Source: Thermocrispum municipale DSM 44069 (GTDB lineage: Bacteria; Actinomycetota; Actinomycetes; Mycobacteriales; Pseudonocardiaceae). Taken from it: a stretch of DNA of 64,000 bases. The notes under the pieces were generated by a model. The model ran no database searches. It was not told where the DNA came from and was given only the letters and a program-made list of their open reading frames with translations. Positions within the stretch are counted from its first letter, which is position 1. Each line of letters opens with the position of its first letter. Made by a program: the position numbers and the translations under genes. Of this stretch, positions 35,188-45,802 are shown piece by piece. The DNA lies in assembly GCF_000427825.1 (NCBI RefSeq), contig NZ_ATYT01000005.1, forward strand, positions 248,001 through 312,000, in the 5' to 3' direction.

Positions 35188-36039
35188 ATGGGATTGCTCG
35201 ACTTGGTCCTTCCGTCCCGGTGCGCGGGTTGTGGTGCGCCGAGCGAAGCGTGCTGTCTGCGCTGCACCCGAGAATTCACTGGTCCGCATCCGCTGCCGGT
35301 CACGCTGCCGAGCGGCACGCCTGCGTACGCGATGGCCGGGTATCGCGGGCCGGCGCGGCAGGTGGTGCTGGCGTTCAAGGAGCGGAGGCGGCGCGATCTG
35401 GCGAAGCCGCTCGGTCGTGTGCTGGCAAGCGGGGTGCTGAACCTGTGCGTGCCCCGGCAAGAGCCTGTTGGTGAAGCGGAACGGATCCACCGCAACACCG
35501 CTGCTACGGGGAGCGCTCCGGGCGATCGCAGCCAAGGCGGTGCCGCGGTCAAGGAATCTGGGGCGCGGGCCCGTGTCGCTCCTGCCGAGATCTGTTCATC
35601 TTCTGCGGGGCCGCCGAGGAACACGTCACCTTCGGCGAGGCCGCCGAGGAACACGATCTACCTGGTGCCAGTGCCGTCCAAGCGAACCGCCGCGCGCCGA
35701 CGCGGTGGACCGCATATGCAGCTGCTCGCCGAGGAATGTGCCGCGGTGATGGCGTCACGAGGCGTCGCGACCGCGGTTGCGCCTGCACTCCGGTTGGCCG
35801 CAGGAGTGCAGGACGCGGTGGGTCTCGGAGCGGTCGCGCGAGCGGCGAACCTGGCGGGGCGTATCCATCTTGTCCCCGCCGGTCGCCCTCCTCCCGGTGC
35901 CGAGGTCGTGGTCCTCGACGACGTGTTGACGACCGGAACGACGGCCACGGAAGTCGTCCGGGTGCTCACCAAGGCAGGGCTGTCCGTCGCCGTGGTGCTG
36001 ACGCTGACCTCGGTGCAGGCCTTCCGCTGGGTTCGGTGA
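35188..36039 (+). CDS. ComF-like phosphoribosyltransferase-fold protein with internal insertion
   Basis: 283 residues, about 50 longer than usual. An N-terminal zinc finger (CAGCGAP, then CLRC), then AYAMAGYRGPARQVVLAFKERRRRDLA. The PRPP-binding loop is EVVVLDDVLTTGTTATEVVRVL near the C terminus. Between them, about residues 92-155, lies a low-complexity stretch with the repeat GPPRNTSPSARPPRNT; the DNA there carries the 17-base direct repeat at 35609 and 35639. The frame stays open through it. ComF proteins act in DNA uptake in some bacteria; in actinomycetes the role is unknown. The mycobacterial counterpart is Rv3242c, in the same position. Confidence 0.87.
   Translation: MGLLDLVLPSRCAGCGAPSEACCLRCTREFTGPHPLPVTLPSGTPAYAMAGYRGPARQVVLAFKERRRRDLAKPLGRVLASGVLNLCVPRQEPVGEAERIHRNTAATGSAPGDRSQGGAAVKESGARARVAPAEICSSSAGPPRNTSPSARPPRNTIYLVPVPSKRTAARRRGGPHMQLLAEECAAVMASRGVATAVAPALRLAAGVQDAVGLGAVARAANLAGRIHLVPAGRPPPGAEVVVLDDVLTTGTTATEVVRVLTKAGLSVAVVLTLTSVQAFRWVR
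35609..35655 (+). repeat. 17-bp direct repeat inside the ComF-like gene
   Basis: GGCCGCCGAGGAACACG occurs at 35609-35625 and 35639-35655, 30 bases apart, so each copy adds ten in-frame codons. It lies inside the region that is extra compared with normal ComF proteins. Confidence 0.85.
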
Positions 36040-36184
36040 CCGACCCGCGCATCGCGCGCTGCCTCGGCCGGGTCAGGCCCGGGCGCCGGCCGGCCACGCA
36101 CAACGCAAGGCTTCAGCAGGTGGTGTTCGGGCGACGGATATGGGATCGCCACAGTGCATCGGGCCGGGCCCGAGGCCTTCGCGG

Positions 36185-36763
36185 TCAGTGCGCGAGCCGG
36201 GCAATCTGACGATCGATGAGGCTTTCGGCTTCTTCGAGTGTCCGATGGCCGAGCAGGACCGCATCGCTCAAACCGAGAGCCACCGCGATCAGCAGGTCGG
36301 CCTCGGTGACGGGATCGCAGTCCGCGGACAGTTCACCCGCTTGCTGAGCAGCGGTGACCATCGCGGCCACTGCTTTCCGAAGCTGCTCATGGCCTTCCCG
36401 GAAACGTTCGGCGATCACCGGGTCTTTCAACGCGCGAACCAGAAAAGCGTTGGCCACCAGCGCATCCGTCCGGCTTGCCGCATCGCGGGGAAGCAGCGCG
36501 TGTACGAGCATGCGAAGCCCTGGCAGCCCGTCCGGGAGATTGTCACCGACGCTGTTGTCGACCTGTTCGCGCAACGTTCCGGTCGCATAGCGCAGCATCG
36601 CGTCCTTGGAGGGGAAGTAGTGCTGCACCAACCCCTTGGAAATGCCTGCCTCGGCAGCGACCTCGCCCAGGCTCACCCCTTCCAACCCGCGATCGGCCGC
36701 TATCCGCCGGACCGCGGCGGCGATGAGCCGTCGGCGTTCCTCATGGTCGACGCGCTTGGGCAC
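36185..36763 (-). CDS. TetR-family regulator
   Basis: A 192-residue regulator. The N-terminal helix-turn-helix reads IAAAVRRIAADRGLEGVSLGEVAAEAGISKGLVQHYFPSKDAML. The C-terminal ligand domain has GLPGLRMLVHALLPRD and an acidic end, TLEEAESLIDRQIARLAH, typical of the BetI/FadR-like group. GTG 36763 has AAGGGG 8 bases upstream; the open frame reaching 36838 runs over the promoter and operator and is not coding. Divergent from the hydrolase at 36850, which it very likely represses together with itself. Confidence 0.9.
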   Translation of the reverse strand: MPKRVDHEERRRLIAAAVRRIAADRGLEGVSLGEVAAEAGISKGLVQHYFPSKDAMLRYATGTLREQVDNSVGDNLPDGLPGLRMLVHALLPRDAASRTDALVANAFLVRALKDPVIAERFREGHEQLRKAVAAMVTAAQQAGELSADCDPVTEADLLIAVALGLSDAVLLGHRTLEEAESLIDRQIARLAH

Positions 36764-36782
36764 GCGACGCACCCCTTTCGCA

Positions 36783-36832
36783 ATACGATCGGCTTGCAAA
36801 AATCCGCCCGAGCTTTTATAGTCCGATCGTAT
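36783..36832. promoter_or_regulatory. Promoter and inverted-repeat operator between tetR and hydrolase genes
   Basis: A near-perfect promoter for the plus strand: TTGCAA (36794-36799), 17-base spacer, TATAGT (36817-36822). Flanking it is a perfect 10-base inverted repeat, ATACGATCGG (36783-36792) and CCGATCGTAT (36823-36832), each holding a CGATCG palindrome. One arm lies next to the -35 and the other over the expected transcription start, a geometry suited to repression by TetR dimers. Confidence 0.8.
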
Positions 36833-36849
36833 CGTCAAAAGGAGGACCC

Positions 36850-37743
36850 GTGGGGCTCGGTGGATTCGTCTCGGCGCAGGCGCGCGACGAGTACTTCGCG
36901 GCGTACGAGTCGGCGTTCACCGCCTTGCCGCCTGCCGCTGAGCGGTTCGACGTCGAGACGGCGTTCGGGACGGCTCGGGTGTACCGATTCGGCGCGCCCG
37001 GACCATCGCCGATGGTGCTCCTGCACGGACGGGCCGGCGCCACCGTGATGTGGCAGCCCAACCTCCAGGCGTTCGTCGACCGCAACGGCCCGGTGTACTC
37101 GGTCGACGTCATCGGGGAAGCGGGCCGTAGCGTGCAGACCGCGCCCATCCGCGACGGTGCTGACCAGGCTGCCTGGCTGAGTACTGTTCTTGCGGAGCTG
37201 GCCCTGGAGGATGTCCACCTGGTCGGCTATTCGTTCGGTGGGTGGCTGGCCGCGAACTATGCGGTGCACGAACCCTCTCGCCTGGCCTCGCTCACCCTGA
37301 TCGAGCCGGTACAGACCTTCGCCCGATTCACCGCCGGCCTGATCGCGCGCAGCGCGCTGGCAGTGTTGCCGGTGGTGCGGCGTTGGGGGAGGCCCGCGTT
37401 CATCAGCTGGATCTCCGACGGGGCAGAGGTCGACGTCGACGATCCGGTCGCCCGCGTCATCGAGGAGGGTATGCGGACGTTCCGGATCGGATTGCCGACG
37501 CCGCGCGTGTTCACCGACGCCCAGCTTCGGGACCTCCGGGTGCCCGCGCTTGTGCTGTTGGGTGGCCGGAGCGTCATGCACGACGGCCGGAAGGCAGTGG
37601 AGCGGGCGCGTCGGCTGCTCGTCGATGCGCAGTGCGAGCTGTGGCCGTCGGCGACTCATTCCATCGCCGGTGAGTCGGCCGCTGCCGTGAACGCGCGGGT
37701 GCTTGCGTTCCTCTCCTCGGTCGAGCGGCGGGGGCGGGAATGA
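36850..37743 (+). CDS. Alpha/beta hydrolase
   Basis: 297 residues. MVLLHGRAGATVMWQPN forms the oxyanion-hole strand, HLVGYSFGGWLAANYA the nucleophile elbow with serine, and PALVLLGGRSVMHD plus ATHSIAGESA the acid and histidine regions. The glycine after HG and the FGG elbow fit the haloperoxidase/lipolytic group; substrate unknown. GTG 36850 follows AAAAGGAGGA. It overlaps the next gene by 4 bases (ATGA). Control by the adjacent TetR is strongly suggested by the operator. Confidence 0.9.
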   Translation: MGLGGFVSAQARDEYFAAYESAFTALPPAAERFDVETAFGTARVYRFGAPGPSPMVLLHGRAGATVMWQPNLQAFVDRNGPVYSVDVIGEAGRSVQTAPIRDGADQAAWLSTVLAELALEDVHLVGYSFGGWLAANYAVHEPSRLASLTLIEPVQTFARFTAGLIARSALAVLPVVRRWGRPAFISWISDGAEVDVDDPVARVIEEGMRTFRIGLPTPRVFTDAQLRDLRVPALVLLGGRSVMHDGRKAVERARRLLVDAQCELWPSATHSIAGESAAAVNARVLAFLSSVERRGRE

Positions 37744-38399
37744 GTAGGTCGTCCGAGGCCAGGCCACTGTTGACACTGCTGCTCTGGGACGCGGGGTTTC
37801 CGCTGGCGGCCTACTACGGCATGCGTCTGGCAGGTGCTGGTGAGTGGCTCGCCCTCCTGAGTGGTGCCGGCTGCGCCGCCGCGCGGTTGGCTTTCGTGGC
37901 GGTGAAGCAGCGGTCCTTCGACGGATTCGCCGCATTGCTGGCCGCGGTGCTCGGGGTGGGCCTGCTGCTGTCGTTCGTGTCCGGGGACGAGAAGTTCCTC
38001 CTGGTGAAGGAGTCGTTCAGCACCGCGGTCGCGGCTGTCGTCCTCATCGCCAGCTGCTTCGGCGACAAGCCGCTCGTTCTCGCCGCCGTGCGGGCCGGCT
38101 CGACGCGCGCCAAGCGCGACGAAATCGACCGGTTGTGCGCATCCATCCCGCAGTTCGGACGTGCTTTCGTACTGATGACCGCGGTGTGGGGCGTGGCGCT
38201 GATAGTGGAATCCGTCCTGCGTGTTCCGCTGGTCTATCTCCTGCCTGCGGACCTGATGGTCGCGCTGAGCCTGATCCTGCTGCTCGGATCGGTGGCGCTG
38301 CTGTCGGTGTGGACCATGTGGTACTCGTCCAGGGTGCAGTCCCGTTATGAAGATCCCAGCGGCGCAGCTCGATCGCAGCCGGCCGTCGGTTCTTCGTAG
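37740..38399 (+). CDS. VC0807-like membrane protein
   Basis: 219 residues with about six hydrophobic segments. The opening LLLWDAGFPLAAYYGMRLAGAGEWLALLSG and the loop SAGxG/ARLAFVAVKQRSFDGFA resemble the VC0807/intracellular-septation-like family. RVPLVYLLPADLMVALSLILLLGSV comes near the C terminus. Function of the family is unknown. It is co-transcribed with the hydrolase, and the pair may handle or exclude a hydrophobic compound sensed by the TetR protein. Confidence 0.8.
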   Translation: MSRSSEARPLLTLLLWDAGFPLAAYYGMRLAGAGEWLALLSGAGCAAARLAFVAVKQRSFDGFAALLAAVLGVGLLLSFVSGDEKFLLVKESFSTAVAAVVLIASCFGDKPLVLAAVRAGSTRAKRDEIDRLCASIPQFGRAFVLMTAVWGVALIVESVLRVPLVYLLPADLMVALSLILLLGSVALLSVWTMWYSSRVQSRYEDPSGAARSQPAVGSS

Positions 38400-38938
38400 C
38401 GGTGGCTCCTGCCCGGCAAGCAACCGCGGGTGGGCAAACTGGGCACAGCCGCGCCGTCCGGCGCAATTGGCGCATTTCACGCGGTAGCGCGATCGGTGGA
38501 ACCTTCCGCGCGCGGGGGCCGTTGTCTGGGTGTGAGGCTCAGGTCGAACGGCTGCCGCCGGGTGGAATTCACCCCACCGGGCGCCGTGGAGCCTCGAGGC
38601 CGAATTGTTACCCGCAGCGGCTACTTTCTGCTGATCTTGCTCCGTCGGGGTGAGACCCAGGCCACTCGACTGGCCGATTACTTCCCGGTCACCCCGCGAT
38701 GGATGTCGCGCAGCGCGAGGGTCGCGCATTATGCCGCACGCCTTGGTATCCCCCGCACCGGGGGCTGTTGTTCATGGACGTCACCGGCTAACGTGCTGCG
38801 CTATCAGGTTCCCCCCGATCCTGCCAGGCACGAGGAGGTGAACAGCCCATGTCCCTTCGGTGCCGGTGAGCGATCGACGTTACTGGTACCGAGCCCCGTT
38901 GATCACAAAGCTCGCATCGCGAGCTAGGGAGGTCGTGT
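38400..38938 (+). other. 539-base gene-free stretch: leader region of hpf
   Basis: No frame here has actinomycete-like codon use or a recognisable product. It contains the small leader ORF at 38849 and, just before the hpf ribosome-binding site, a perfect hairpin AGCTCGC (38909-38915) / GCGAGCT (38919-38925) with loop ATC. The hpf promoter must lie within it. Confidence 0.6.
38849..38869 (+). other. Possible six-codon leader ORF upstream of hpf
   Basis: ATG TCC CTT CGG TGC CGG TGA encodes MSLRCR. A strong GAGGAGG lies 9-10 bases before the ATG. The stop is 69 bases before the hpf start. Such a well-placed ribosome-binding site on a tiny frame suggests an upstream ORF, but it could be chance. 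Confidence 0.35.
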
Positions 38939-39619
38939 ATGGACATCGTCGTGAAGGGCCGCAACGTCGAGGTGCCCGAGCACTATCGGATGCACGTCAG
39001 CGACAAGCTGGCCCGTCTCGAGCGCTACGACAGGAAGATCATCCGCTTCGACGTCGAGTTGTTCCACGAGCCGAACCGCCGTCAGCTCAAGAACTGCCAG
39101 CGCGTCGAGATCACCGGCATGGGGAAGGGTTCGCCGGTACGCGCCGAGGCCACGGCAGGTGACTTTTACGCGGCATTGGATGCAGCGGTCGCCAAATTGG
39201 AGAACCGCATGCGTCGGATGCATGATCGCAGGAAGGTGAGTTACGGGAGGCGATGCCCTGAGTCGGTCGCGGAAGCCACGGCGGCAGCCGTCAACGGCTC
39301 GGCGCCCAACGGTCGGCGTCGCGCGGCGTCCACCGCGGTACTCGAAGCGCCCGCGCCAAACACGGCAGAAGCTGAGGACACCGACGAGATCACGGTCCCT
39401 GAGCAGAAGCGCTGGAACGACGGGGTCGAGACACACGAGCCCGGCCGCATCGTGCGGGAGAAGACCCACCCCGCGACCCCGATGACGGTCGACCAGGCCC
39501 TTTACGAGATGGAATTGGTGGGACACGACTTCTACCTGTTCAACTGCTCCGAAACCGGCAAACCAAGCGTTGTGTACCGGAGGAAAGGATTCGACTACGG
39601 GGTGATCCGGCTCGGCTGA
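38939..39619 (+). CDS. hpf: Long-form ribosome hibernation-promoting factor
   Basis: 226 residues. The N-terminal domain (MDIVVKGRNVEVPEHYRMHVSDKLARLERYD, about 1-105) is the S30AE/RaiA ribosome-binding fold. A linker of about 60 residues follows, with AATAAAVNGSAPNGRRRA. The C-terminal domain (about 165-226), VREKTHPATPMTVDQALYEMELVGHDFYLF to YGVIRLG, dimerises 70S ribosomes into 100S in long HPF proteins. GGGAGG precedes ATG 38939. Position before secA matches mycobacterial Rv3241c. Expression probably rises in stationary phase or hypoxia, as in relatives. Confidence 0.95.
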   Translation: MDIVVKGRNVEVPEHYRMHVSDKLARLERYDRKIIRFDVELFHEPNRRQLKNCQRVEITGMGKGSPVRAEATAGDFYAALDAAVAKLENRMRRMHDRRKVSYGRRCPESVAEATAAAVNGSAPNGRRRAASTAVLEAPAPNTAEAEDTDEITVPEQKRWNDGVETHEPGRIVREKTHPATPMTVDQALYEMELVGHDFYLFNCSETGKPSVVYRRKGFDYGVIRLG

Positions 39620-39644
39620 TCGAGCGGTGAACCTGCAGAGACGA

Positions 39645-39679
39645 CCGATGCCCCGCGGCCACCAGGCGCGGGGCATCGG
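39645..39679 (+). terminator. Terminator hairpin after hpf
   Basis: A perfect 13 bp stem, CCGATGCCCCGCG (39645-39657) with CGCGGGGCATCGG (39667-39679), and a 9-base loop. It separates hpf from secA. Confidence 0.8.
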
Positions 39680-39851
39680 GCTGTTCTGGCCACGAGCTGC
39701 GGACGACAGGGTAGGTTCGCGACCGAAGTCGGTGCAGCAAGAGGAACTATTCGCGTCAAGGCGACCGTTGTCCCTACTGGTTGGCCATTACGATGGACAC
39801 CATTCGTGCACCGTGAGACGACAAAGCCAGACTCAGTGAGGTCGAGCCGGA

Positions 39852-42675
<2,824 letters not shown>

Positions 42676-42689
<14 letters not shown>

Positions 42690-42785
42690 CCAAGGTGACG
42701 AAGGCATGCCGCTAGCCGGGTAGACGACACAGGCGCGCTGCTGACCAAGGCGACGAAGGCACGCCGCGAGCCGGGAAGGCGGACA
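42676..42785 (+). repeat. Imperfect 55-bp tandem duplication of the secA 3' end
   Basis: The segment around the secA stop (42676-42730, AGGCGCGCCGCTGACCAAGG and onward) is repeated at 42731-42785 with an exact 55-base offset and about ten substitutions. The second copy holds a decayed version of the stop region. A shorter third echo (GACAAGGCGACG) follows. Confidence 0.75.
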
Positions 42786-42811
42786 AGGCGACGCCGTGAA
42801 GCGCACCGACA

Positions 42812-42851
42812 AGTGAAGCCCGCGGGGCCGGAAGGCGCCGCGGGCTTCACT
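42812..42851 (+). terminator. Terminator hairpin after secA
   Basis: A perfect 14 bp stem, AGTGAAGCCCGCGG (42812-42825) with CCGCGGGCTTCACT (42838-42851), and a 12-base loop. It also faces the minus-strand gene ending at 42872, so it may work both ways. Confidence 0.8.
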
Positions 42852-42871
42852 GTGTCCAGGGTGATCGTCGA

Positions 42872-43381
42872 TCAGGCGACCGTCGCGTGGTGCGGATGAC
42901 TGCTTACCGGGCTGATCACCTCGAAATCGGTGATTGACCACCCGTGCCAGAAGGCTTGCAGCCTGCCCGCCACCGCGAACGCCCGCCCCCTCCCCGGCGC
43001 GTACACGGTCGCGCAGTACTCCAGCGTGCCGGGCTCGGACCGGTTGACGTGCACCTGTCGGATGACACAGCGCGCACCGATGCCGAGACCGTGCCTGCCA
43101 CGCAGTCGTACTTGCAGGTCGGCGCTGACCTTCCGTTCCAAGCTGGCTGCTGGGCGGCGGCCTTCGGCGACCTCGATCAGCGCTGACAGCCAGCGTCGCA
43201 GCTGTGCTTGTCCGGGCTCGTCGGCGACGTCGGTGGTCCGTTGGACCGGCACGGTCACCTGGCGTGCCTGGACGGGGATGCTCAGCTGCCCCGAGGGACA
43301 GCGATCGACGATCGTGCCCGGCTGTGGCTCGACCGGACCGACGAACCGCAGCCGGGCTCTGGACGTGACGGTGAGAGGCAA
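42872..43381 (-). CDS. Rv3235-family protein (DUF6459-like)
   Basis: 169 residues from TTG 43381 or up to 197 from upstream TTG codons. The core matches Rv3235-type proteins: QAQLRRWLSALIEVAEGRRPAASLERKVSADLQVRLRG, then IRQVHVNRSEPGTLEYCATVYAPGRGRAFAVAGRLQAF and a final WSITDFEVI strand. The position between secA and the Rv3231c-Rv3234c-like genes also agrees. GAGGAAAGGGGAG just before TTG 43381 supports that start. Function unknown. Confidence 0.8.
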   Translation of the reverse strand: MPLTVTSRARLRFVGPVEPQPGTIVDRCPSGQLSIPVQARQVTVPVQRTTDVADEPGQAQLRRWLSALIEVAEGRRPAASLERKVSADLQVRLRGRHGLGIGARCVIRQVHVNRSEPGTLEYCATVYAPGRGRAFAVAGRLQAFWHGWSITDFEVISPVSSHPHHATVA

Positions 43382-43559
43382 TTTCTCCCCTTTCCTCAAT
43401 GGCGAGATCCCCCAAACGTCTCGCCGTCGATCAGTTAGAGGCAGCTGCCCCGGCGTCGGCCGCAACGATCACCGGATCGTGCGATGAACTGCTGCGGAAC
43501 GAGGCGCCACCAGCCGCGCGCTTCGCCACTACGACCAGCGTGGACTGTTGAACGCCGTT

Positions 43560-43683
43560 CACCCGCGGCGCAGCAGTTCGAAACACGGCACTGCGGCCGT
43601 AGCCGAAACGTTCAGCGACTCTGCTCGCGGCGCAGCAACTCGAAGCACAGCACCGCAGCCGCGGCTGACACGTTCAGCGACTC
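43560..43683 (-). repeat. 62-bp tandem duplication at the 3' end of the rRNA methyltransferase gene
   Basis: Segment 43622-43683, encoding ESLNVSAAAAVLCFELLRRE of the methyltransferase, is repeated at 43560-43621 with an offset of 62 bases and roughly 80% identity. The second copy would encode ESLNVSATAAVPCFELLRRG in another frame. The gene's stop codon lies inside the duplicated copy. Confidence 0.85.
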
Positions 43684-44361
43684 CACGCCACCCCGCATCG
43701 GGATACTCAGCTGTCCCGTCACCAGCTCCCGCACGGCCTGACCGATGCCCGCCGACTCGCTCCCCAGCACGAACACCGCGCGGTCCTCCAACGGTGCGGT
43801 GAAGACCGAATGCGGAGCATCCGCAGCCAGCGCATACAGGGCGTAGCCGGCCGACACCGCGGCCTGCGCGGCTTCGGCAGCCGTGGCGCAGCGCAGCACC
43901 GGCGCCCGGAAGGCCACGCCTGCAGAAGCCTTCACCACGAGCGGGTCGATCGACGCCACGCCTTTACGCGGCACGATCACGCCGCCGATCCCCGCGGCCG
44001 TCGCCGTCCGCAAGATCATGCCCACGTTCGCCGGGGTGGTGATGCCGTCCAGCAGCAGCATGCGTCGTGGCGCATCCGAGGCCAGCGCGTCGGCCAACGG
44101 CCGCATCCGGGGCGCGACCACGTCGGCCAGCACGCCCTGGTCCTGCTTGCCGTTCCCCGCCAGCACCTTCACCCGGTGCGCGCTGGCTGTGTTCACCGGC
44201 ACGCCGCGGGCCTTGGCCGCCCGCCGGATCTCGCTCACCGCCTGCCCGCGGGAACCCTCGGCGAGCACCACCTTGTCCACGGTCAGGCTCCGATCGGCCA
44301 GTACCTCCAGCACCGGCTTGCGGCCGTAGACAGTGACGAAGCGATCCTTCGGGGACACCAC
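43612..44361 (-). CDS. rlmB: SpoU/TrmH-family 23S rRNA methyltransferase
   Basis: 249 residues from GTG 44361. The N-terminal L30e-like substrate domain has VYGRKPVLEVLADRSLTVDKVVLA. The SPOUT domain has MLLLDGITTPANVGMILRTATAAGIGGVIVPRKG (motif 1), FVLGSESAGIGQAVREL (motif 2) and LSIPMRGGVESLNVSAAAAVLCFELLRR (motif 3, trefoil knot). It methylates a ribose 2'-O, most likely G2251 of 23S rRNA, though related tRNA or L30-type targets are possible. The last four residues (EQSR) come from read-in to the duplicated copy described separately. Start has a -10-like TACGCT 6 bases upstream on the minus strand, so probably leaderless. Confidence 0.85.
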   Translation of the reverse strand: MVSPKDRFVTVYGRKPVLEVLADRSLTVDKVVLAEGSRGQAVSEIRRAAKARGVPVNTASAHRVKVLAGNGKQDQGVLADVVAPRMRPLADALASDAPRRMLLLDGITTPANVGMILRTATAAGIGGVIVPRKGVASIDPLVVKASAGVAFRAPVLRCATAAEAAQAAVSAGYALYALAADAPHSVFTAPLEDRAVFVLGSESAGIGQAVRELVTGQLSIPMRGGVESLNVSAAAAVLCFELLRREQSR

Positions 44362-44389
44362 GGGTGCAGCGTATGCCAGGATCGATGGC

Positions 44390-45802
44390 ATGCCGGATCG
44401 ACTGTCCGCGCTCGACGCGTCGTTTCTCTACCTGGACGGTCAGGCGACGCCGATGCACGTCGGGGCGGTGGCGATCTTCGAACGGCACACCGGTTTCGAC
44501 TTCCACACCGCGCTGGCGCTCATCCGCGAGCGGCTCGGCTACCTCCCGCGCTACCGTCAGCGCGTCATGACGGTGCCGGGCAACCTGGCCCGCCCGGTCT
44601 GGGTCGACGACGTCGACTTCGACCTCAACTATCACGTGCGCCGGTCCGCGTTGCCTTCACCGGGCAGCGACGAGCAGCTCTACGAGCTCGTCGCGCGCCT
44701 GATGGCCCGGCCGCTGGACCACGAGCGGCCGCTGTGGGAGGCGTACTTCGTCGAAGGTCTCACCGGTGACCGTGTGGCGCTGGTGACGAAGACGCATCAA
44801 GCGCTGGTCGACGGAATCGGCACCATCGAACTCGGGCAGGTCGTCCTCGAGCCCACGCCGACCGAGGTGGACGAAACGGTCGACGACGACGACACCTGGC
44901 TGCCTGCGAAAACGCCATCGCGCGGTGAGCTGCTGTTCGACGCCCTGGCGGAAACCGTGCACAGCCCCGGCATGTTGGTCGAATCCGCCCGGAGTGCCGC
45001 AGGGGACGCCGTGGCCACGCTGTCCAAACTGGCCGGAGTCGTCGGTGGCGCGGCCTCGGCCCTGCGAACGGTCGTTCGTCCGGCTCCGCCCAGCCCGCTC
45101 AACGTCTCGGTTTCCGGCGGACGCGTCTTCGCCGCCGTCCGCTCCAGGTTGGACGAATACCGGGCCATCCGGGCAGCCCGCGGCGGCACGGTCAACGACA
45201 TCGTGCTGGCCGTGGTCACCGGCGCCCTACGGGAATGGATGCTGACCCGCGGAGTGCAGCTGAGCCAGGAAACCACCGTCCGCGCGCTCGTCCCGGTCGC
45301 GGTGACGGATCCGGCGACGCCCGGCTACTCGTCGGCAGGGCTGGTCGGTAACCAGGTCGACCCGCACCTAGTCGACCTGCCGATCGGCGAACCCGACCCG
45401 GGGATCCGGCTGCAGCACATCTCGCACACGATGGCCGAGCACGCCGCATCCGGGCGGGCGGTTGCCGCCCGGTCCCTGCTGAAGCTGGGTGGCTTCGCGC
45501 CTGCCACGTTGCACTCGCTGGGTGCCAGGACCGCAGGGAGCCTGTCCGACCGCATCTTCAATCTGATCGTCACCAACTCACCCGGTCCGCAGGTGCCGAT
45601 GTTCGCCGCGCAGGCCAGGCTGCTGGAAATGATCCCGATCATCCCGCTGATGCGGAATCAAGCTCTGGCCATCGGCGTGACGTCGTACGACGGAGGGGTC
45701 TACTTTGGACTCAATGGCGATCGCAAAGGGGCATACGACATCGACGTGGTGGCGGCCATGATCCGACAGTCGTTGGACGAACTGAAGGAGGCGGGCGCAT
45801 GA
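44390..45802 (+). CDS. WS/DGAT-family acyltransferase (wax ester synthase/diacylglycerol acyltransferase)
   Basis: 470 residues. The N terminus MPDRLSALDASFLYLDGQATPMHVGAVA and motifs RPVWVDDVDFDLNYHVRRSALP, NDIVLAVVTGALREW and GVTSYDGGVYFGLNGDR are typical of the family that makes wax esters or triacylglycerol. The catalytic motif, normally HHxxxDG, reads HQALVDG (around residue 145): the first His is kept and the second, assigned as the general base, is Gln. Activity may thus be altered or lost. Its place beside the Rv3235- and Rv3231c-like genes matches the mycobacterial tgs3 neighbourhood. ATG 44390 has AGGA upstream. Confidence 0.9.
   Translation: MPDRLSALDASFLYLDGQATPMHVGAVAIFERHTGFDFHTALALIRERLGYLPRYRQRVMTVPGNLARPVWVDDVDFDLNYHVRRSALPSPGSDEQLYELVARLMARPLDHERPLWEAYFVEGLTGDRVALVTKTHQALVDGIGTIELGQVVLEPTPTEVDETVDDDDTWLPAKTPSRGELLFDALAETVHSPGMLVESARSAAGDAVATLSKLAGVVGGAASALRTVVRPAPPSPLNVSVSGGRVFAAVRSRLDEYRAIRAARGGTVNDIVLAVVTGALREWMLTRGVQLSQETTVRALVPVAVTDPATPGYSSAGLVGNQVDPHLVDLPIGEPDPGIRLQHISHTMAEHAASGRAVAARSLLKLGGFAPATLHSLGARTAGSLSDRIFNLIVTNSPGPQVPMFAAQARLLEMIPIIPLMRNQALAIGVTSYDGGVYFGLNGDRKGAYDIDVVAAMIRQSLDELKEAGA

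Noticed and set aside
38430-38927. A 165-codon open frame between the VC0807-like gene and hpf
   Set aside because: No homology, mixed codon use, and it overlaps leader elements of hpf.
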